From Bacteroidales bacterium (GTDB lineage: Bacteria; Bacteroidota; Bacteroidia; Bacteroidales; WCHB1-69), in assembly GCA_016290715.1 (NCBI GenBank), contig JAEEUY010000200.1, positions 1-6,169 of the forward strand: a DNA stretch of 6,169 bases. The letters run 5' to 3'. Positions 1 to 5,779 of the stretch are shown piece by piece. Made by a program: the position numbers and the translations under genes. The notes below the pieces were generated by a model, which saw nothing but the letters and a program-made list of their open reading frames with translations, searched no databases and was not told where the DNA came from. Positions within the stretch are counted from its first letter, which is position 1, and every line of letters starts with the position of its first letter.

Positions 1-3000
1 AACATAAGGAAGCGGTGCTTCGCAAGCAGCCTCTTTACCGGCCACGTCATGTTCTTTACTTGTCACCGACTCTACGAGCGACCGCACACGCAACCGCAAC
101 GACCCGATATTATTCACATCATCTATCTTCAAAATCGTATGATTCTTATGGAACCGACGCAAAATAGACTTCACCTCGTCTAAGATAAAAGCATCAGGTC
201 CACAGCCGAAGGAGGTCAGCTGTACAAAATGCAAGTTGCGATAGGCATGCTGTCCAACGAAATAGGCCGCTTTGAATATTCTATTCGGGTAACTCCACTG
301 ACTCATAGCATTCAATTCATTGTACACCTCAGCCCCACTTACCGCAGCCACATTTTCCGTAATGACATCAATGCCCATATCCGCTATGGCATGAGAGATT
401 TTATGTTCTATCAGCGGGTCAATATGATACGGGCGTGCAGCAAGCATAATTACCATGCGGTTTTCTGCTATCGCCTGATTTAAAATCTCATTGCCTCTTT
501 GGGCCAGCGAATCAAGATAGTCGTTTTGCGCTTGCCATGCTGCAGCGATTGCCTTTTTCGCGGTAGTCGTTGTAACCCCTAAAGTTTGCAAGTAGTCCAC
601 ACATGATTTTTCCAAAAGCCGGCGACTATTAAAGGTTATGACCGGTGCATCGAAAGGAATACCTGAACGCGCCGCCGGATTCATCGAACTCTTGATCACA
701 TCAGAATAACCGGCCACAATAGGACAATTGTAGCTATTTCGGGATTTTTCGTCCTCTTTTCTTTCATAAACAACGTACGGATAAAAGATTCTATCCACCT
801 TTTTAGCTATCAGGTTATGAATATGACCATGCATTAATTTGGCAGGAAAACAAATGTTATCCGCCATAATAGAACGCAAACCACTCTCATACAATTTGTT
901 GCTGGAAGCATTTGACAATACCACACGCCACCCGCATTCGGCAAACAGAGTAGCCCAAAACGGATAGTTTTCGTATATTCCCAATGCCCGCGGAATACCG
1001 ATGGTATGAGCATCTGAAGGCAGCTGCTTTTTAACTTTCCCAAACAACAACTTATTCTTTTCAACAAACATATTCACCCCTTTTCGTTTGGCAGAAGAGG
1101 CATTAGAATAGATTTTCTCGCAATTATTTCCTGAAAAGAAAGTATTTCCATTTTGGAAATGGAATAATTTCACCGTACAATGATTTTCGCAACCGGGACA
1201 AATTTCAAATTCAGAGTCATATTTGTCAGAAGAAATCAGCTTGCACAGCGAGGTGGGTTCCGCATTTTCTATTTTAGATGCATATAGGGCCGCCCCGTAT
1301 GCCCCCATCAATTCAGGAATATCAGAGAAAGAGACGTTACAACCCATCATTTTCTCCAAGGCACGCAAAATACTATGATTTCTAAAGGTTCCGCCCTGCA
1401 CAACAATCTTCTCTCCAAGTTCTTTTATATCATTAAGTTTCAATACTTTAAATAAACAATTCTTCACAACAGAATAGCTAAACCCCGCCGCAATATCTTC
1501 TACCGAGGCCCCTTCCTGCATCGCCTGCTTAACTTTTGAATTCATAAAAACAGTGCAACGCGTACCCAAATCACAAGGGTGAGCCGCAAAACAAGATATT
1601 CTGGCGAAGTCAGCTACCGGATAACTCATCATATTGGCGAATGTTTCTATAAAAGAACCGCACCCTGAAGAACATGCCTCATTTATCTCCATACGGCGAA
1701 TGGAACCATTATCAACAAAAATGGCTTTCATGTCTTGGCCGCCAATATCCAAAACAAAACTTACTGTTGGATCAACCTGCTTGGCGGAAGAAAAATGTGC
1801 CATTGTCTCAACAATGCCATGATTAAAACCGAATGCTGCCTTAATCAGGTTTTCACCATATCCGGTAACTGCACTCCCTTTAATCATGATGTTTTCAGGA
1901 TGGGCAACTTGTTTATACAACGACTGCAACATATCACAGAAAACCTTGAAACTGTCGCCTTCATTCCGTTGGTAATCAGTATATACAATTCGGCCTTGTT
2001 CATCCAAAAGCACCAATTTTGTGGTCGTACTTCCCGAATCAACACCCAAATAATAATAGGCAGGCACATCCTCTTTTATTTCTGCCCGAGGCACATAATA
2101 GATATTTTCCGTTTGAAGCCACTGATTGTAATCTTCTTGGGAGGCAAAAAGGGCAGGCAAACGGTTATCAAAATGCGTAACCTGTTCCCTTTTATCTTCA
2201 AAAACCCCCAACAACTCCTCTATCTTTATAATTCCATTACTTTGAGTATCAGCTAATAAGGCGCATCCTGAGGCAGGAATAAGCTGTGCATTTTCGGGTA
2301 AGATACAATCTTCTTCCGACAACTCCAACACACGACAGAAATGTTTTTTCAATTCGGGCAGAAAGGCAAATGGACCGCCGCAGAAAAAGACTTTGGGCGT
2401 TATATCCATGCCTCGTGCCAACGAAGCCACCACTTGCATGGCTACCGCATTAAAAACAGAAGCGGCGATATCTGCCCTGCTAATATTGCGGCTCATCAAA
2501 TTTTGGATATCCGTTTTAGAGAAGACGCCACAACGGGAAGCTATCGGATATATATTTTCAGCCTTGGAAGCCAAAACATTCAACTCCTTGGTTTCAATAT
2601 GGAACAACATTGCCGTTTGGTCAATAAACGCCCCCGTGCCACCTGCACAACTGCCATTCATGCGAATATCCGGGACCTTCCCCTTTTCAAAAAAAATCAT
2701 CTTGCTATCTTCCCCACCCATATCAATAAAAGTCCCCACTTCGGGATAACGCTGTTTGATCATTTCGGCGGCGGCCACCACCTCTTGCACAAAACCAAAA
2801 TGATGACGTTTGGCATAACCCATTCCCACAGAACCTGTTACTACAATCTTAAGAGAACAATCCCCCAAAGCATGATATAATTGCTTCACCAAGTCTAAGG
2901 CAGTAGCGCGAATGTCTGCATTATGGCGCTGATAGGCAGAAAACGACAGATTACCTTGCTCATCCATCACGGCCATTTTCATCGTAGTCGATCCGATGTC

Positions 3001-3027
3001 AATCCCTACATTATATATTTTGTCCAT
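1..3027 (-). CDS. Giant 2-hydroxyacyl-CoA dehydratase activase-like protein (two BadF/HgdC-type ATPase domains plus DUF2229/dehydratase-like region), C-terminus off the window
   Basis: I translated 1009 codons from the ATG at 3027 to the left edge and found no stop or frameshift. Residues 1-265 form an ASKHA-fold activase domain: phosphate loop DIGSTTMK (10-17), TGSVGMGYA (64-72), DMGGEDSK (102-109), CAGGTGAF with C127, a second cysteine C166, and CGGPF (216-220). Residues 326-590 repeat it: DSGSTTTK (330-337), DIGGQDMK (427-434), CSSGCGSF with C452 and C456, CTVFMNS with C491, and QGGTFRN (544-550). Next come CPGCENHC (610-617), a DUF2229-like block (about 673-790, with C726 and C768), and a dehydratase D-component-like block from about 862 (ARPYHIDP, then C942 in FGCGPDAF). 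Known from the family: simple activases are homodimers holding one [4Fe-4S] cluster and use ATP to push a low-potential electron into a radical dehydratase. Inferred: a cytoplasmic ATP-driven electron donor with donor and acceptor parts in one chain. Fused homologues I know reach about 1400 residues, so some 400 are probably missing. Substrate unknown; no acyl-CoA pathway genes adjoin it. Confidence 0.9.
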   Translation of the reverse strand, partial: MDKIYNVGIDIGSTTMKMAVMDEQGNLSFSAYQRHNADIRATALDLVKQLYHALGDCSLKIVVTGSVGMGYAKRHHFGFVQEVVAAAEMIKQRYPEVGTFIDMGGEDSKMIFFEKGKVPDIRMNGSCAGGTGAFIDQTAMLFHIETKELNVLASKAENIYPIASRCGVFSKTDIQNLMSRNISRADIAASVFNAVAMQVVASLARGMDITPKVFFCGGPFAFLPELKKHFCRVLELSEEDCILPENAQLIPASGCALLADTQSNGIIKIEELLGVFEDKREQVTHFDNRLPALFASQEDYNQWLQTENIYYVPRAEIKEDVPAYYYLGVDSGSTTTKLVLLDEQGRIVYTDYQRNEGDSFKVFCDMLQSLYKQVAHPENIMIKGSAVTGYGENLIKAAFGFNHGIVETMAHFSSAKQVDPTVSFVLDIGGQDMKAIFVDNGSIRRMEINEACSSGCGSFIETFANMMSYPVADFARISCFAAHPCDLGTRCTVFMNSKVKQAMQEGASVEDIAAGFSYSVVKNCLFKVLKLNDIKELGEKIVVQGGTFRNHSILRALEKMMGCNVSFSDIPELMGAYGAALYASKIENAEPTSLCKLISSDKYDSEFEICPGCENHCTVKLFHFQNGNTFFSGNNCEKIYSNASSAKRKGVNMFVEKNKLLFGKVKKQLPSDAHTIGIPRALGIYENYPFWATLFAECGWRVVLSNASSNKLYESGLRSIMADNICFPAKLMHGHIHNLIAKKVDRIFYPYVVYERKEDEKSRNSYNCPIVAGYSDVIKSSMNPAARSGIPFDAPVITFNSRRLLEKSCVDYLQTLGVTTTTAKKAIAAAWQAQNDYLDSLAQRGNEILNQAIAENRMVIMLAARPYHIDPLIEHKISHAIADMGIDVITENVAAVSGAEVYNELNAMSQWSYPNRIFKAAYFVGQHAYRNLHFVQLTSFGCGPDAFILDEVKSILRRFHKNHTILKIDDVNNIGSLRLRVRSLVESVTSKEHDVAGKEAACEAPLPYV

Positions 3028-3036
3028 ACTTTTGAT

Positions 3037-3065
3037 TTAATAAACTTATTTAATAGACTTATTAA
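3037..3065. repeat. Tandem 13-bp repeat that also forms an imperfect palindrome in the activase leader
   Basis: Two adjacent 13-bp units, TTAATAAACTTAT (3037-3049) and TTAATAGACTTAT (3050-3062), differ at one base. The outer ends TTAATAA (3037-3043) and TTATTAA (3059-3065) are perfect inverted copies, with a further 4 bp pairable inside. The block lies between the predicted transcription start and the ATG, where it could be an operator or a weak mRNA hairpin. Being purely A/T-rich, it may also be chance. Confidence 0.45.
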
Positions 3066-3074
3066 AAAAGTGGG

Positions 3075-3082
3075 CAAAGATA
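3075..3082 (-). promoter_or_regulatory. Bacteroidota-type -7 promoter element for the activase-like gene
   Basis: Read on the minus strand, 3082 to 3075 is TATCTTTG, a full match to the Bacteroidota -7 consensus TAnnTTTG. A start a few bases downstream would leave a 5' leader of about 40 nt before the ATG at 3027. No good TTTG -33 element lies at the expected distance, so the promoter rests on the -7 box alone. It suggests that the activase-like gene can be transcribed apart from atpD-atpC-pcm. Confidence 0.55.
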
Positions 3083-3124
3083 CAAAAATAGAGCGTGGTA
3101 ACAGCTTCTGAAAAAAATTTTTAA

Positions 3125-3781
3125 TTAATTGATTTTGACTATATTTTGGAGCATTGGAACGAACTTAAACTCCCCGAAGGACTCTTCTTGGTAAGAATAC
3201 TCGTCAATTTTGGTAATCCGTTTCATTTGTTGTACATTCTCTCCGAGAGGGATAACGAGACAGCCACCCACTTTAAGTTGAGCGAAGAGGGCAGGCGGCA
3301 GCAAGGGAGCGCCACAAGTAACGATAATTTTATCAAAAGGCGCTTTGTCTGGGATGCCCTTAAAACCATCGCCGTAATAAGGGTGTATATTCTTCATTTT
3401 CAATGTATTCAACAATAAAGTGCGAGTGTGGCGGAACAACTCCAATTGGCGTTCGATAGTATAGACAGAAGCTCCCATAGCTGAAAGGATAGCTGCTTGA
3501 AATCCTGAGCCTGTCCCGATTTCCAATACCTTATCCCCTTTTACAATATTCAGCAACTGTGATTGAAAAGCGACTGTAATTGGCTGGGAAATAGTCTGAT
3601 TACATGCAATACGGATAGGCATGTTTTGATACGCACGACTCCAAAGCAATGTATTGTCTATAAAACGATGGCGCTCCACGACATCAAAAGCGTGGAGCAC
3701 ATTTGCATCTGTTATTCCTTGTTGGGAAAGCCAATCAATCAATGATTTTTTGGCTCCTTGCAACATATATTCTGTAACCAT
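3125..3781 (-). CDS. pcm: Protein-L-isoaspartate O-methyltransferase
   Basis: A 218-residue class I SAM-dependent methyltransferase. The enzyme methylates the abnormal isoaspartyl carboxylate in aged proteins so that it can revert to aspartate; it acts in the cytoplasm. Visible signatures are the family's substrate-loop motif QTISQP (62-67), the SAM-binding motif I VLEIGTGSGFQAAIL (85-99), the acidic residue after strand 2 in YTIER (E110), FDKIIVTCGAP (149-159), LKVGGCLVIPLG (169-180) and the C-terminal FVPML (207-211). Length is normal for bacterial Pcm. The ATG at 3781 lies 2 nt after the atpC stop, suggesting translational coupling; a second ATG at residue 6 is a less likely start. There is no Shine-Dalgarno sequence, as for the neighbours. 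It is the last gene of the atpD-atpC-pcm unit; the family gives no functional reason for this pairing. Confidence 0.95.
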   Translation of the reverse strand: MVTEYMLQGAKKSLIDWLSQQGITDANVLHAFDVVERHRFIDNTLLWSRAYQNMPIRIACNQTISQPITVAFQSQLLNIVKGDKVLEIGTGSGFQAAILSAMGASVYTIERQLELFRHTRTLLLNTLKMKNIHPYYGDGFKGIPDKAPFDKIIVTCGAPLLPPALFAQLKVGGCLVIPLGENVQQMKRITKIDEYSYQEESFGEFKFVPMLQNIVKIN

Positions 3782-3783
3782 AA

Positions 3784-4020
3784 TTATTCAGCCAATACCA
3801 ACACTTTGTCGTTCAGAATTTCCACCACTCCCCCATTTATATCAAAAAATTGGGTTTGAGATTGTGTATCAACTAATTTAACTTTTCCTTTTTGCAAGGC
3901 AGAAATCATTGGCGCGTGGTGGCTTAATACTTCAAACAAGCCATCTATGCCAGGTAATTGGACCAAAGAGACTTCCCCTGCGAATATTTCTTTATCTGGT
4001 GCAATTATTTCAAGCCTCAT
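3784..4020 (-). CDS. atpC: F1Fo ATP synthase epsilon subunit, short form
   Basis: A 78-residue protein matching the N-terminal beta-sandwich domain of the epsilon subunit, the part that binds gamma and the c-ring in the central stalk. LPGIDGLFEVLSHHAP (22-37) corresponds to the family's PGxxGxxxVLxxHAP signature, and INGGVVEILNDKVLVLAE (61-78) to the closing GGxxEVxxxxVxVLA strands. The chain ends where this domain ends, so the C-terminal helical hairpin of about 50 residues found in the E. coli subunit (139 residues) is absent. That hairpin inhibits ATP hydrolysis in other bacteria. The stop is followed after 2 nt by pcm, so the short form is not a frameshift artefact. Short epsilon subunits are known in Bacteroidota and Chlorobi. 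It starts 8 nt after atpD and is certainly co-transcribed with it. Confidence 0.95.
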   Translation of the reverse strand: MRLEIIAPDKEIFAGEVSLVQLPGIDGLFEVLSHHAPMISALQKGKVKLVDTQSQTQFFDINGGVVEILNDKVLVLAE

Positions 4021-4028
4021 AGCGAATT

Positions 4029-5534
4029 TTATTTAGCATTAGCCAACTCTTTCTTACCTTTTTCAATAGCTTCTTCGATAGTTCCAACCAGGTTGAAGGC
4101 GGTTTCTGGCAAATAATCCAGTTCTCCATCGAGAATCATATTGAATCCTTTGATAGTATCTTCTATGCTTACAAACACCCCTTTCAGACCCGTAAACTGT
4201 TCGGCGACATGGAAAGGTTGCGACAAGAAACGTTGCACACGTCTTGCTCTATGAACCACTTTTCTGTCTTCTTCTGAAAGTTCTTCCATACCCAAGATAG
4301 CAATAATATCTTGCAACTCAGCATATCTTTGGAGAATCATTTTCACGCGCTCTGCCGTTTTATAATGCTCTTCACCCACGATAGCCGGAGTAAGGATACG
4401 GGAAGAGGAATCCAGCGGGTCAACAGCGGGATAGATACCCAAGCCTGCGATTTTTCTACTCAACACCGTCTTGGCATCCAAGTGGGAGAAAGTAGTTGCT
4501 GGCGCAGGGTCAGTCAAGTCGTCGGCGGGCACATAAATAGCTTGGATGGAGGTAATGGAACCTCTCTTTGTGGAAGTGATACGTTCCTGCATAACGCCCA
4601 TTTCGGTGGCCAATGTGGGTTGGTAACCCACGGCAGAAGGCATACGGCCCAACAAAGCGGAAACTTCGGAGCCAGCCTGGGTGAAACGGAAGATATTATC
4701 CACGAAGAACAAAATATCGCGTCCGGTGGAATTTTCATCGCCATCACGGAAATATTCCGCAACCGTCAATCCTGACAAAGCGACACGGGCACGGGCTCCA
4801 GGGGGTTCGTTCATCTGGCCGAACACCATGGTGCATTGCGACTTGGCCAGTTCCTCCTTATCCACTTTTGACAAATCCCAACCACCGGCATCCATGCTCT
4901 TCTTGAATTCGTCGCCATAGCGGATAACGCCGGATTCTATCATTTCACGAAGCAAGTCGTTACCTTCACGGGTACGTTCCCCTACTCCGGCGAACACCGA
5001 CATGCCTGAATATCTTTTCGCTACATTGTTAATCATTTCCATGATCAAAACGGTTTTGCCAACACCGGCACCACCGAACAACCCGATCTTACCTCCCTTG
5101 GAATAAGGCTCAATCAAGTCAATCACCTTAATCCCTGTATATAACACGTCTTCCGAAGTGGAAAGATTTTCAAAAGTAGGCGGATCTTTGTGAATATTAT
5201 TACGCTTTTCGCATTCTATTTGCGGCATTCCATCTATACACTCTCCAACCACATTCAACAAACGGCCATTAATTTCCCCTGTCGGCATGGAAATCATAGC
5301 TCCTGTAGCAATAACCTCCATTCCACGGCGGAGACCGTCAGTGGAATCCATCGCAATACAGCGCATCGTATTCTCACCAATATCCTGTTGGCATTCAAGA
5401 ATCAACTTATCCCCATTATCTTTGATGACTTCCAAAGCATCATAAATATTCGGAAGCACGCAACCGTCTTCAAAACGAACATCAATAACAGCACCTACAA
5501 TCTGTGAAATTTTTCCTTTAACCTTTTCTGACAT
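4029..5534 (-). CDS. atpD: F1Fo ATP synthase beta subunit (catalytic)
   Basis: A 501-residue catalytic subunit of the F1 head; three copies alternate with alpha and make ATP from ADP and phosphate using rotation driven through Fo. Visible in order are an N-terminal beta-barrel (about 6-85), the P-loop GGAGVGKT (154-161), GERTREG with catalytic Glu186 and Arg187 (185-191), FGQMNEPPGARAR (238-250), the Walker B strand ILFFVDN ending near D279, YVPADDLTDPAP (334-345), Y368 of the adenine pocket, the family signature PAVDPLDSSS (369-378) followed by R379, and the gamma-contacting loop EELSEED (417-423), where the usual first residue is Asp. Residues about 203-233 are an insertion relative to E. 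coli that is typical of Bacteroidota. The ATG at 5534 gives the normal N-terminus. First gene of the unit; atpC follows after 8 nt. All catalytic residues are present. Confidence 0.98.
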   Translation of the reverse strand: MSEKVKGKISQIVGAVIDVRFEDGCVLPNIYDALEVIKDNGDKLILECQQDIGENTMRCIAMDSTDGLRRGMEVIATGAMISMPTGEINGRLLNVVGECIDGMPQIECEKRNNIHKDPPTFENLSTSEDVLYTGIKVIDLIEPYSKGGKIGLFGGAGVGKTVLIMEMINNVAKRYSGMSVFAGVGERTREGNDLLREMIESGVIRYGDEFKKSMDAGGWDLSKVDKEELAKSQCTMVFGQMNEPPGARARVALSGLTVAEYFRDGDENSTGRDILFFVDNIFRFTQAGSEVSALLGRMPSAVGYQPTLATEMGVMQERITSTKRGSITSIQAIYVPADDLTDPAPATTFSHLDAKTVLSRKIAGLGIYPAVDPLDSSSRILTPAIVGEEHYKTAERVKMILQRYAELQDIIAILGMEELSEEDRKVVHRARRVQRFLSQPFHVAEQFTGLKGVFVSIEDTIKGFNMILDGELDYLPETAFNLVGTIEEAIEKGKKELANAK

Positions 5535-5582
5535 TTCTATGAGATTAAATTTTCAACTACATTTATTGCAAAAAAGCGGTTG

Positions 5583-5590
5583 CAAAGGTA
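5583..5590 (-). promoter_or_regulatory. Bacteroidota-type -7 promoter element for atpD-atpC-pcm
   Basis: On the minus strand, 5590 to 5583 reads TACCTTTG, matching TAnnTTTG, followed by CA. A run of nine A (minus strand; T at 5593-5601) lies two bases upstream of it. A start a few bases downstream gives a leader of about 40 nt to the atpD ATG at 5534. The nearest TTTG on the same strand (5622 to 5619) is 28 bp away, further than the usual -33 spacing, so that box is uncertain. Confidence 0.65.
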
Positions 5591-5635
5591 CATTTTTTTT
5601 TCGTTCATATCTTGTTTTCAAAAAAAATATTTTCA

Positions 5636-5661
5636 AAAACATCTCTCCCAAAAAATGTTTT
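5636..5661. repeat. Short inverted repeat between the divergent promoters
   Basis: AAAACAT (5636-5642) and ATGTTTT (5655-5661) are perfect 7-bp inverted copies around a 12-nt spacer, placed between the two divergent -7 boxes. A 10-bp palindrome, ATTTTAAAAT, follows at 5667-5676. Either could bind a regulator shared by both promoters, but such matches are expected by chance in A/T-rich DNA, and the pair lacks the T-run after a strong stem that a terminator needs. Confidence 0.25.
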
Positions 5662-5694
5662 GTATCATTTTAAAATACACCACAAAAAAAAAAC

Positions 5695-5702
5695 TATCTT
5701 TG
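5695..5702 (+). promoter_or_regulatory. Bacteroidota-type -7 promoter element for the mrp gene
   Basis: TATCTTTG at 5695-5702 matches TAnnTTTG and is followed by CA. A run of ten A (5684-5693) stops one base before it. A start near 5709 would give a leader of about 70 nt to the ATG at 5780. No well-placed TTTG -33 box is seen; T-rich sequence at 5668-5671 is the nearest candidate. No Shine-Dalgarno sequence is present; the bases before the ATG are almost all A and T. Confidence 0.65.
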
Positions 5703-5779
5703 CACGCATTTGGGTTGGCACTTTACCATTATCCATCTCATTTGTTATCTGACAATTAACTAAAAAAAAATATATAAAA

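Larger units (their letters stand above)
3125..5534 (-). other. Predicted atpD-atpC-pcm transcription unit
   Basis: Three minus-strand genes are separated by 8 nt and 2 nt. A promoter-like element precedes atpD, and no terminator or promoter lies between the genes. After pcm comes a 97-bp gap without a G/C-rich hairpin, so read-through into the activase-like gene is possible. The remaining ATP synthase genes (alpha, gamma, delta, a, b, c) are not next to this unit on either side within the window. Confidence 0.8.

Noticed and set aside
1735..2880. Plus-strand open frames of 173 and 179 codons (1735-2256 and 2341-2880)
   Set aside because: Both lie antisense to the activase-like gene over its most conserved motifs, have no family features and no promoter-like box. 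They are shadows of a real 1009-codon frame.
3037..3065. Tandem repeat as the start of a CRISPR array or iterons of a replication origin
   Set aside because: There are only two adjacent 13-bp copies without spacers, no cas or rep gene, and the location is a gene leader.
3110..3130. A/T palindrome after the pcm stop as an intrinsic terminator
   Set aside because: The AAAAATTTTT-like sequence has no G/C stem and no stable hairpin before a T-run, so it is only A/T-rich spacer.
3784..4020. atpC truncated by a frameshift that hides its C-terminal helices
   Set aside because: The next gene, pcm, begins 2 nt after the stop and is intact from its first residues, which leaves no room for the missing part.
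4311..4775. Plus-strand open frame of 154 codons inside atpD
   Set aside because: It is antisense to the strongly conserved catalytic part of the beta subunit and its composition (many His, Ser, Gln) is typical of reverse-strand shadow translation.
5703..5779. Frameshifted remains of a DUF59 domain upstream of mrp
   Set aside because: The 77 bases are too short for the domain, contain the in-frame TGA, and follow a promoter box; no DUF59-like residues appear in any frame.
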